Below, piece by piece: positions 1-5,994 of a stretch of 5,994 nucleotides of DNA. The notes under the pieces are model-generated. The model made no database searches and had not been told where the DNA came from. It saw only the letters and a program-made list of their open reading frames with translations. Each line of letters starts with the position of its first letter. The first letter of the stretch is position 1. The DNA is from Thiohalobacter sp. GTDB lineage: Bacteria; Pseudomonadota; Gammaproteobacteria; DSM-19610. A program made the translations under genes and the position numbers. The stretch is from positions 1 through 5,994 of the forward strand of contig JALVCM010000014.1 of NCBI GenBank assembly GCA_027010005.1. The letters are read 5' to 3'.

Positions 1-26
1 GGTGGTGTGGTAGTGAAAGCGGTGCG

Positions 27-1022
27 TCAGTCACGGTCAAACAGGGCATTGACAAAGTCTCGTGCATTGAAGGGGCGCAGATCCTCGATACTCTCACCGA
101 CGCCGATAAAGCGGATCGGGATACCCAGGCGCCGGGCGATTGCGAAAATGATGCCCCCCCTCGCGGTGCCGTCGAGCTTGGTCAGGGTGATGCCGGTCAG
201 GTTCATGGCCTGGTTGAATTCACGCGCCTGGTTCAGTGCATTCTGTCCGGTTCCTGCATCGACCACCAGCATCACTTCATGCGGTGCGGTTTCGTCGAGC
301 TTGCCGAGAACGCGGCGGATCTTTTTCAGCTCTTCCATCAGGTTGGACTGGGTGTGCAGGCGGCCGGCGGTATCGGCAATCAGGACATCAATATTGCGTG
401 CCTGTGCGGCCTGCAGGGCATCGAAGATCACAGAGGCCGAGTCGGAGCCCTGTTGCTGGGCGATCACCGGTACCTCGTTGCGTTCCCCCCAGGCCTGTAA
501 TTGCTCCACGGCAGCGGCGCGGAAGGTGTCACCGGCCGCCAGCATCACGGAATGGCCCTGGTCCTTGAGACGCCGGGCAATCTTGCCGATGGTGGTCGTT
601 TTGCCTGCGCCGTTGATGCCGACCATCAGCAGCACGAAGGGATGATCTGATTCGGGGATTTCAAGCGGGGCCTCGACCGGTGTGAGCATGGCCGTCATAT
701 CTTCCTGCAGCGCTGCCATCAGTGCATCGGCATCGGCCAGTTGTTTTCGCTCGACCCGCCGGGTCAGGTCATCGATGATCTCCCGGGTGGCTTCGACGCC
801 GACATCCGCAGTCAGCAGCGTGGTTTCCAGCTCTTCGAGGAGTTCGTCATCAATCTGTTTGCGGCCCAGCACCAGGCTGGCGATGCCCTCGGTGAGGCCG
901 CTGCGGGTTTTCGACAGGCCGGCCTTCAGGCGGCCGAACAGGCCGGGCTTGCTGGCCGGCTCCGTTGCGGTGTCGGAGTTGTCGTCAGACGCTGAAGATT
1001 TTTTCTTGCCGAAACCAAACAT
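27..1022 (-). CDS. ftsY: Signal recognition particle receptor FtsY
   Basis: SRP-family GTPase that receives ribosome-SRP complexes at the inner membrane and hands nascent membrane proteins to SecYEG. The 331-aa product starts at the MFGFGKKK Met (1022). An in-frame Met 16 codons upstream was rejected because FtsY proteins commonly begin with this short basic sequence and the upstream residues look like untranslated leader. In order: a short acidic linker (about 11-25), an amphipathic membrane-targeting helix GLFGRLKAGLSKTR (27-40), the N domain helical bundle (about 45-115), then the G domain. G motifs visible are the P-loop GINGAGKTTT (135-144), DTFRAAAVEQL (165-175), DTAGR (217-221), TKLDGTARGG (281-290) and GVGE (307-310). 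The C-terminal IEDLRPF matches E. coli FtsY closely. The acidic A domain is far shorter than in E. coli (497 aa). The Shine-Dalgarno is weak (a GGA about 11 nt before the ATG). The gene is probably first of ftsY-ftsE-ftsX, with the rest off the left edge. Confidence 0.97.
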   Translation of the reverse strand: MFGFGKKKSSASDDNSDTATEPASKPGLFGRLKAGLSKTRSGLTEGIASLVLGRKQIDDELLEELETTLLTADVGVEATREIIDDLTRRVERKQLADADALMAALQEDMTAMLTPVEAPLEIPESDHPFVLLMVGINGAGKTTTIGKIARRLKDQGHSVMLAAGDTFRAAAVEQLQAWGERNEVPVIAQQQGSDSASVIFDALQAAQARNIDVLIADTAGRLHTQSNLMEELKKIRRVLGKLDETAPHEVMLVVDAGTGQNALNQAREFNQAMNLTGITLTKLDGTARGGIIFAIARRLGIPIRFIGVGESIEDLRPFNARDFVNALFDRD

Positions 1023-1031
1023 CGTTTTTGC

Positions 1032-1060
1032 TGTCCACTTGGGTCTGCGTATCCTATCAT
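1032..1060 (+). promoter_or_regulatory. Candidate promoter for the M16 peptidase operon
   Basis: TATCAT (1055-1060) matches the -10 consensus at 5 of 6 positions. The sequence 17 nt upstream, TGTCCA (1032-1037), matches the -35 consensus at only 3 of 6. The predicted start near 1067 leaves a leader of about 33 nt before the ATG at 1100. Position and spacing are sensible, but the -35 is weak, so this is a suggestion from inspection only. Confidence 0.3.
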
Positions 1061-1068
1061 TCCCCCTC

Positions 1069-1097
1069 ATTTACGGATAGGACGAAAAAGGAGTCAA
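1069..1097 (-). promoter_or_regulatory. Candidate sigma70 promoter for ftsY
   Basis: Read on the minus strand, TTGACT (1092-1097) matches the -35 consensus at 5 of 6 positions. A 17-nt spacer leads to GTAAAT (1069-1074), which matches only 3 of 6 -10 positions. The start point would fall near 1062, giving a leader of about 40 nt before the ftsY ATG. The -35 box overlaps the Shine-Dalgarno of the divergent M16 gene, so the two transcription units are packed tightly. The poor -10 box keeps this a weak call. Confidence 0.25.
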
Positions 1098-1099
1098 AG

Positions 1100-2467
1100 A
1101 TGCGAGGATTACTCGCGCTCGTTCTCGGCCTGGGCGTCAGCCTGGCCAGCGCCGCCCCGGCGGTACACGAATACATGCTCGACAACGGTCTGAAACTGAT
1201 TGTGAAAGAGGACCACCGCTCGCCGGTCATGGTGTCGCAGGTGTGGTACAAAGTGGGTTCCAGCTATGAGCACGACGGGATCACCGGTGTATCGCACGTG
1301 CTGGAACACATGATGTTCAAGGGGACGAAGGCCCATCCGGCCGGTGAGTTCTCACGTATCATTTCGGAAAACGGCGGACGTGAGAACGCCTTTACCAGCC
1401 AGGACTACACGGCCTATTTCCAGACCATGGAAAAAAACCGGGTGAAAACCAGTTTTGAGCTGGAGGCCGACCGCATGCGTAACCTGACGCTGCCGGAGGA
1501 CGAATTCCTCAAGGAAGTGCGGGTGGTAATGGAAGAACGCCGCATGCGTACCGAGGACAATCCACAGTCCCTGACCTGGGAACAGTTCAATGCCACGGCC
1601 TATATCAGTAGTCCTTACCGCATTCCGGTGATTGGCTGGATGGACGATCTCGAGTCCATGCGCATCGAGGATCTGCGCGACTGGTACCGGCAATGGTATG
1701 CACCCAACAATGCGACCGTGGTGGTGGCCGGTGATGTCGACCCGGACGAGGTGTTGCGACTGGCACGCCGCTATTTCGGACCACTCAAACCGAGTGAGAT
1801 CCGGCCCGTCAAGCCGCGCAGGGAGGTCACACAGCTGGGCATCAAGCGCCTGCAGGTCAAGGCGCCGGCCGAGTTGCCTTACCTGATGATGGGGTACAAG
1901 GCGCCGGTGGTGCTGACGGCCGACAAGGCAAAGGACTGGGAGCCCTATGCACTGGAAGTGCTGGCGGGTGTGCTGGACGGTGGCAGCGGGGCGCGACTGG
2001 CCAGTGAACTGGTGCGTGGCAAGGCCATTGCGGCCAGTGCCGGGGCCAGTTACGACGCGCACGACCGCATGCAGAGTCTGTTCCTGTTATCCGGAACCCC
2101 TTCACGAGGCCACTCGGTCAGGGAGCTGGAAGCTGCATTGCGCGAACAACTGGAAAAGCTCAAGCAACAACCCGTCGGTGAACAGGAGCTTGACCGGGTC
2201 AAGGCGCAGATTCGTGCCCAGAAGGTCTACGAGCAGGATTCTGTTTTCTACCAGGCCATGCAGATCGGGGTGCTGGAATCTATCGGGCTGGGCTGGCGTG
2301 AAGCCGACAATTATCACCGGCAGATCCAGGCCGTTACACCTCAGCAGGTAATGGCCGTGGCCAAAAAATACCTGCTCGATGACCACCTGACAGTCGCCGA
2401 GCTGGTTCCACAACCCATTGACCCCGAACACCCGCCGCGTCGCGGAGGGGGTAGCCATGTACGCTAG
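1100..2467 (+). CDS. Exported M16B zinc metallopeptidase, catalytic subunit
   Basis: A 455-aa zinc peptidase of the M16 (pitrilysin / mitochondrial processing peptidase) superfamily, probably periplasmic. The ATG at 1100 was chosen because AAGGAG (1088-1093) lies 6 nt upstream and the product then begins with a clean Sec signal peptide (MRGLLALVLGLGVSLASA, cleavage near residues 18-19). The family's inverted zinc motif HVLEH is at 66-70. The third ligand is predicted as Glu146 in VVMEERR, 76 residues after His70 as in mitochondrial processing peptidase, with Glu139 seven residues earlier as in pitrilysin. A second, non-catalytic M16 domain follows (about 215-435). Where the downstream paralogue has an Arg-x6-Tyr substrate-binding pair, this protein has Val305 and Ala312 in my hand alignment. 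It lies 25 nt before that paralogue and is probably cotranscribed. The natural substrate is unknown; names such as 'insulinase family protein' carry no functional information. Confidence 0.93.
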   Translation: MRGLLALVLGLGVSLASAAPAVHEYMLDNGLKLIVKEDHRSPVMVSQVWYKVGSSYEHDGITGVSHVLEHMMFKGTKAHPAGEFSRIISENGGRENAFTSQDYTAYFQTMEKNRVKTSFELEADRMRNLTLPEDEFLKEVRVVMEERRMRTEDNPQSLTWEQFNATAYISSPYRIPVIGWMDDLESMRIEDLRDWYRQWYAPNNATVVVAGDVDPDEVLRLARRYFGPLKPSEIRPVKPRREVTQLGIKRLQVKAPAELPYLMMGYKAPVVLTADKAKDWEPYALEVLAGVLDGGSGARLASELVRGKAIAASAGASYDAHDRMQSLFLLSGTPSRGHSVRELEAALREQLEKLKQQPVGEQELDRVKAQIRAQKVYEQDSVFYQAMQIGVLESIGLGWREADNYHRQIQAVTPQQVMAVAKKYLLDDHLTVAELVPQPIDPEHPPRRGGGSHVR

Positions 2468-2492
2468 ACCGCGATCAGAACAAGGAAGCGTT

Positions 2493-3818
2493 ATGCAGAA
2501 GTTTTTCACCCTTGCGCTTGCAGCGATACTCACTGTACTAACGAGTGCCGCGCAGGCACTGCCTGATATCAAAAGCTGGCAAACGGCGAAAGGTGCGAAA
2601 GTCCTGTTTGTCGCGGCGCCCGAACTGCCGATGGTCGATGTTCGGCTGGTATTCGATGCCGGCAGTTCCCGCGATGGTGATCAGCCCGGTGTGGCAAAAC
2701 TGACCAGTGCCTTGCTGGATCAGGGCGCAGGCGGTCTGAGTGCCGATGAAATTGCTCGCGGGCTGGAACAGCGCGGTGCCGAACTGGGCGGTGGTTCAAG
2801 GCGTGACATGGCGTGGATTTCTCTGCGCAGTCTGGTGGATCCCGACCTGCTGGAACCTTCACTGGAACTGTTTGGCAAGGTGCTGGCAAAGCCGGACTTC
2901 CCGGCGGAGGATTTTGCCCGTGAGCAGAAACGGATGTTGATCGGCCTGCAGTACGAAAAACAGAAACCGGCGGCGATTGCCAAAAAAACCTTTTACCGCG
3001 AACTCTATGGCTCGCACCCCTACGCGAGCCACCCGGCCGGTACAGAAGACAGCGTTAAGGCACTGGGTGTGGCAGACCTGCGGTCCTTCTATCAACATTA
3101 CTATGTGGCACGCAATGCGACAGTGGTCATCGTGGGCTCACTCGACGAGTCGCAGGCACGGAAAATTGCCGCGCGGCTGGCCGACAGTCTGCCGGAAGGG
3201 CAGCGGCCACCACCGCTGCCACCGGTGGCGGAACTGGAAAAGGCCAGTGAGGTGTTTACCGAACACCCGTCCAGCCAGAGTCACGTGTTGATGGGGCAGC
3301 CCGGTTTGCGCCGAAAGGACCCCGACTATTTCCCGCTGTATGTCGGTAACCATATTCTTGGTGGCAGCGGGCTGGTGTCGCGTATCAGCGAGGAGATCCG
3401 GGAAAAACGTGGTCTGGCGTACAGCGCCTACAGTTATTTTATCCCGATGAAGGAGAAGGGCCCGTACCAGCTCGGTTTCCAGACACGCAACGACCAGCGT
3501 GATGAAGCGCTGCAGGTGTTGCGTGAGACCCTGTCCGGTTTTATCGGGTCGGGGCCGACCGACAAGGAACTGGCCGCAGCGAAGAGTAATATCGTCAGTG
3601 GCTTCCCGTTACGCGTCTCCAGCAACAGCAAGATATCCGAGTATCTTGCCGTCATCGGTTTTTACGATCTGCCACTGGATTACCTGAACACCTTTACCAC
3701 GCATGTCGAGGCGGTCACGGTTGAGCAGATTCGCGATGCCTGGAAGCGGCGTATTCACCCGGATAAAATGGTGACAGTGATTGTCGGTGGTGGTGAGGCG
3801 GGCAGCTCTTCGCCGTAA
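2493..3818 (+). CDS. Exported M16B peptidase-like protein, non-zinc subunit
   Basis: A 441-aa second member of the M16B pair. From the ATG at 2493, preceded by AAGGAAG (2482-2488), it starts with a typical Sec signal peptide ending AQA (20-22), so the mature chain begins near Leu23. The segment GVAKLTSALLDQG (66-78) aligns with the zinc motif region of the upstream protein, but His, Glu and His are replaced by Leu70, Ala73 and Leu74. It therefore cannot bind zinc in the family's way. The C-terminal half contains EEIREKRGLAYSAY with Arg303 and Tyr310, spaced like Arg824/Tyr831 of insulin-degrading enzyme. The likely role is partner of the upstream gene product in a heterodimer, as known for paired bacterial M16B proteins and for alpha/beta mitochondrial processing peptidase. 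An alternative ATG at 2457, with its own GGAGG (2444-2448), would add 12 residues and overlap the upstream gene by 11 nt. Confidence 0.92.
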   Translation: MQKFFTLALAAILTVLTSAAQALPDIKSWQTAKGAKVLFVAAPELPMVDVRLVFDAGSSRDGDQPGVAKLTSALLDQGAGGLSADEIARGLEQRGAELGGGSRRDMAWISLRSLVDPDLLEPSLELFGKVLAKPDFPAEDFAREQKRMLIGLQYEKQKPAAIAKKTFYRELYGSHPYASHPAGTEDSVKALGVADLRSFYQHYYVARNATVVIVGSLDESQARKIAARLADSLPEGQRPPPLPPVAELEKASEVFTEHPSSQSHVLMGQPGLRRKDPDYFPLYVGNHILGGSGLVSRISEEIREKRGLAYSAYSYFIPMKEKGPYQLGFQTRNDQRDEALQVLRETLSGFIGSGPTDKELAAAKSNIVSGFPLRVSSNSKISEYLAVIGFYDLPLDYLNTFTTHVEAVTVEQIRDAWKRRIHPDKMVTVIVGGGEAGSSSP

Positions 3819-3852
3819 AAGCGGTTGACCCTGCAAGCTGTGCTGCGCAACC

Positions 3853-4440
3853 ATGCTCGGCATGGCGTCTTCTGCGAACCAGGTGCGAATCATTGCCGGC
3901 CGCTGGCGTGGCCGCAAGCTGGCTTTCCCCGCTGCAGAAGGGTTGCGACCGACACCCGACCGCATCCGCGAAACCCTGTTCAACTGGCTGACAGGCCTGG
4001 TATCCGGTGCACGTTGCCTGGATATGTTCGCAGGCAGCGGCGCACTGGGTTTCGAGGCAGCCTCAAGGGGGGCCGGCAACGTGGTCATGCTGGAACGTAA
4101 CCCGGTTGTCGTACAAGCATTGCAGGCCAGTCGTGATCGCCTCGAGAGTGATGCCATCGAGATTCATGCCGCTGATGCCACCCAATGGGTGCGTGGCTGT
4201 GATATACCATTCGATCTGGTCTTTCTGGATCCCCCGTTTTCCGATAGCAGGTTGCTGGCTGACAGCATAGCGGCACTGGAGGCCGGTCACTGCGTGAAGC
4301 CGGGTGCACGCATTTACCTGGAGACGCCGAAATGGGCCCCGTTACCCGGGATACCCGACAACTGGATACAGGAAAAAGCGAAGGTGGCCGGAGAGGTCGG
4401 GTATTACCTGTATCGAAGGAAGCCTGATGAACCGGGCTGA
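3853..4440 (+). CDS. rsmD: 16S rRNA (guanine-966-N2) methyltransferase RsmD
   Basis: SAM-dependent methyltransferase that modifies G966 of 16S rRNA in the assembling small subunit. The 195-aa product is close to the E. coli protein (198 aa). Family features in order: RIIAGRWRGRKL (12-23), the LRPTPDRIRETLFNWL segment (31-46), the SAM-binding loop LDMFAGSGALG (56-66), an acidic ribose-binding Glu81 in VVMLER, and the catalytic DPPF motif at 126-129. The C-terminal KVAGEVGYYLYRR also matches E. coli RsmD. The start is uncertain. ATG 3853 gives an N-terminal tail like that of E. coli, ATG 3862 would remove three residues, and neither has a visible Shine-Dalgarno. Translation may depend on the M16 gene that stops 34 nt upstream. 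RsmD and coaD are neighbours in many proteobacteria. Confidence 0.96.
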   Translation: MLGMASSANQVRIIAGRWRGRKLAFPAAEGLRPTPDRIRETLFNWLTGLVSGARCLDMFAGSGALGFEAASRGAGNVVMLERNPVVVQALQASRDRLESDAIEIHAADATQWVRGCDIPFDLVFLDPPFSDSRLLADSIAALEAGHCVKPGARIYLETPKWAPLPGIPDNWIQEKAKVAGEVGYYLYRRKPDEPG

Positions 4441-4537
4441 AATCGCCTTACGGTGGTTGTGTGCCGGGACGGTTATGCGTAGATTGCCGGGTACCGATTC
4501 ATCGACGAACGCTGCTCCAGGGCTGATATGCAAATAG
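4427..4537 (+). CDS. Possible 36-codon bridging ORF between rsmD and coaD
   Basis: This frame starts at ATG 4427, 14 nt before the end of rsmD, with AAGGAAG (4416-4422) just upstream. It stops at TAG 4535-4537, 10 nt inside coaD. The 36-aa product (starting [10 protein letters not shown]) resembles no family I recognise and has no transmembrane segment or metal motif. The overlaps at both ends make it a plausible coupling ORF carrying ribosomes from rsmD to coaD, whose own Shine-Dalgarno (AGGG, 4519-4522) is modest. It could equally be chance, since it is short and sits in a GC-rich gap. The same gap holds a weak promoter-like pair, TTGTGT (4457-4462) and TAGATT (4480-4485) with a 17-nt spacer, which would instead give coaD its own start. 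Confidence 0.2.
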   Translation: MNRAEIALRWLCAGTVMRRLPGTDSSTNAAPGLICK

Positions 4538-5004
4538 CGGTTTACCCGGGAACATTTGACCCGATTACCAATGGTCACACCGACCTGATCGAGCGCGCAG
4601 CGCGACGTTTTGGCCGGGTGATCGTCGCCATCCACGAAAACAGCGGCAAGCAGCCGGCGCTCGACTGGGAAGAACGCATCGGGCTGGCACGCTCGGTGCT
4701 CGGGGGGCACGACAATGTGGTTGTCGAGGGATTCAGTGGCCTGCTGGTGGATTTTGTCCGTCAGCAGGGTGCCGGCGTGATTCTGCGGGGATTGCGGGCC
4801 GTGTCGGATTTCGAGTACGAATTCCAGCTGGCCAGTATGAACCGGCAGCTGGCACCGGAAATCGAGACCCTGTTCATGACGCCGGATGAGCACTATGCCT
4901 ATGTTTCATCGAGCCTCGTGCGGGAAATCGCCGCGCTGGGCGGCGATGTTACCCCCTTTGTTCATGCGGAAGTTGTGGCTGCATTGAAGCGCAGATTGGG
5001 ATAA
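4528..5004 (+). CDS. coaD: Phosphopantetheine adenylyltransferase CoaD
   Basis: Cytosolic enzyme that transfers AMP from ATP to 4'-phosphopantetheine, giving dephospho-CoA, the penultimate step of coenzyme A synthesis. The 158-aa product is nearly identical in length to E. coli CoaD (159 aa). The nucleotidyltransferase signature [12 protein letters not shown] (6-17) contains the (T/H)xGH element with His17. The central [18 protein letters not shown] block carries conserved Arg residues, and [11 protein letters not shown] (125-135) is the ISSxxxR/K-type motif that contacts ATP phosphates. The C-terminal GDVTPFV matches the family. The start is fixed by the conserved N-terminus. AGGG (4519-4522) is a modest ribosome-binding site. 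The gene follows rsmD after 87 nt and is followed by a repeat element rather than directly by the next gene. Confidence 0.97.
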   Translation: MQIAVYPGTFDPITNGHTDLIERAARRFGRVIVAIHENSGKQPALDWEERIGLARSVLGGHDNVVVEGFSGLLVDFVRQQGAGVILRGLRAVSDFEYEFQLASMNRQLAPEIETLFMTPDEHYAYVSSSLVREIAALGGDVTPFVHAEVVAALKRRLG

Positions 5005-5026
5005 TATTAAACAATCCTTATGGAGC

Positions 5027-5378
<352 letters not shown>

Positions 5379-5408
5379 TGGCCGGGACACAGATGACAGG
5401 ATTTTACA

Positions 5409-5431
5409 GGCTCCTTGATGGAGCCTTTTTT
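5409..5431 (+). terminator. Intrinsic terminator after the ferredoxin gene, overlapping the ggt RBS
   Basis: The perfect 6-bp stem GGCTCC (5409-5414) / GGAGCC (5420-5425) has a TTGAT loop and is followed by six T (5426-5431). This is a canonical Rho-independent terminator. It is unusual in placement: the T-run ends immediately before the ATG of ggt at 5432, and the right arm contains GGAG (5420-5423), the only good Shine-Dalgarno for ggt, 8 nt from the start. The same hairpin could therefore both end ferredoxin transcripts and hide the ggt ribosome-binding site in read-through RNA. Confidence 0.85.
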
Positions 5432-5994
5432 ATGCCTGTCACTGACGTCCTGGCCAGAAGCCGGCGCTATGTACTGGTTGCATTATTTCTGCCTGTCCTT
5501 GCGCTGGCTGCCGGGGGGGCGACACCGCCGCGCCCGGACAGCCAGGCGATCGCCTCGGCGCATCCACTTGCCACACAGGCCGGTATGCAGATTCTGGAGG
5601 CCGGCGGCAATGCGTTTGATGCCGCCGTGGCCGTGAGTGCCGCACTGGCGGTTGTGGAACCTTACAGTTCGGGCATCGGTGGTGGAGGCTTCTGGTTGCT
5701 GCACCGTGCCAGTGACGCAAAACAGGTGATGCTGGACGGGCGGGAACGGGCGCCACAGGCCGCACAGCGTGATCTGTATCTGGATGCGCAGGGCAATGTC
5801 GTGCCCGGGCTGTCGATGGATGGCGGGCTGGCGGCCGGGATACCCGGTGAGCCGGCGGCACTGGCATGGCTGGCGGAACATTACGGACGTTTACCGTTGA
5901 AACAGTCGCTGGCGCCGGCGATACAGCTTGCGCAGGCGGGGTTCCCGGTGGACCGTCACTACCGGGCCATGGCGCACTTTCGCCTGGCGGCCCT
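5432..5994 (+). CDS. ggt: Gamma-glutamyltransferase, N-terminal part, cut by window edge
   Basis: Only the first 187 codons are present; the complete family protein is about 550-590 aa. GGT hydrolyses or transfers the gamma-glutamyl group of glutathione and related compounds, usually in the periplasm. The start at 5432 is the only plausible one. It yields an arginine-rich n-region (ARSRR, 8-12) and a hydrophobic core (about 13-27), hence an export signal with no lipobox Cys. Family blocks visible are the GGNAFDAAVA segment (58-67), EPYSSGIGGGGF (76-87) and DGRERAP (102-108). Arg104 there corresponds to E. coli Arg114, which holds the glutamyl carboxylate. The GLAAGIPGEPAAL block also lies here (about 132-144). 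The autoprocessing and catalytic Thr lies beyond the right edge, so activity cannot be judged. SRRYVL loosely resembles a twin-arginine motif. The ribosome-binding site lies inside the terminator hairpin just upstream. Confidence 0.93.
   Translation, partial: MPVTDVLARSRRYVLVALFLPVLALAAGGATPPRPDSQAIASAHPLATQAGMQILEAGGNAFDAAVAVSAALAVVEPYSSGIGGGGFWLLHRASDAKQVMLDGRERAPQAAQRDLYLDAQGNVVPGLSMDGGLAAGIPGEPAALAWLAEHYGRLPLKQSLAPAIQLAQAGFPVDRHYRAMAHFRLAA

Noticed and set aside
1..26. Start of ftsE downstream of ftsY
   Set aside because: Expected from synteny, but no start codon or ribosome-binding site is visible on the minus strand in these 26 bases, so no feature is called.
7..645. 212-codon open frame on the plus strand
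   Set aside because: It is antisense to the conserved FtsY GTPase domain, with a low-complexity Ser/Arg/Ala-rich product and no family match that I recognise.
1352..2062. Long open frame of 236 codons on the minus strand
   Set aside because: It lies entirely antisense to the well-supported M16 catalytic gene. The product is rich in His, Arg and Gln without any recognisable domain, typical of a shadow frame in GC-rich coding DNA.
3813..3824. CCG/CGG short hairpin at the stop of the second M16 gene, considered as a terminator
   Set aside because: The stem is only three base pairs and no T-run follows.
3825..3830. TTGACC as a -35 box for rsmD
   Set aside because: No acceptable -10 lies 16-18 nt downstream; that position coincides with the rsmD start itself.
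3609..4157. 182-codon minus-strand frame spanning the end of the second M16 gene and rsmD
   Set aside because: It crosses two confident plus-strand genes and their gap, and has no domain features.
5513..5519. Run of seven G early in ggt, considered as a phase-variable tract
   Set aside because: The reading frame is intact across it, and seven G is short for contingency loci and common in GC-rich genes. A similar C7 run lies within ftsY at 154-160.

Overview
The window looks like a chromosomal housekeeping segment from a moderately GC-rich gammaproteobacterium. The gene order is ftsY pointing left, then two M16 peptidase genes, rsmD, coaD, a YfhL-type ferredoxin and ggt pointing right. From memory this matches the neighbourhood seen in Pseudomonas and in Chromatiales-type gammaproteobacteria, where ftsX-ftsE-ftsY lies beside paired M16 proteases, rsmD, coaD, ferredoxin and ggt. 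The exact genus cannot be read from the sequence. No phage, insertion sequence, CRISPR or RNA gene is visible, and I see no previously undescribed multi-gene system.

Left part (1-1022): ftsY, the signal recognition particle receptor GTPase, is on the minus strand. Its likely downstream partners ftsE and ftsX would lie beyond the left edge. A 77-nt divergent intergenic region (1023-1099) separates it from the rightward genes. That region holds weak candidate promoters on both strands and a 7-bp inverted repeat.

Middle (1100-3818): two exported M16B peptidase-family proteins are encoded in tandem. The first has the complete zinc site (HxxEH plus a distal Glu). The second has lost the zinc motif but keeps an Arg/Tyr pair that the first appears to lack. 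They probably form a heterodimeric periplasmic protease with the catalytic residues divided between the subunits.

Right part (3853-5994): rsmD (16S rRNA methyltransferase) is followed by coaD (coenzyme A biosynthesis). A small ORF of 36 codons bridges the two and may only be a coupling device. After coaD comes a 59-nt nested inverted-repeat element, then a small 2[4Fe-4S] ferredoxin gene. Next is a textbook intrinsic terminator whose right arm contains the only good ribosome-binding site for the following gene, and whose T-run abuts that gene's ATG. That gene is ggt (gamma-glutamyltransferase), cut by the right edge. The two most worthwhile signals in the window are this terminator/RBS overlap and the inverted-repeat element.
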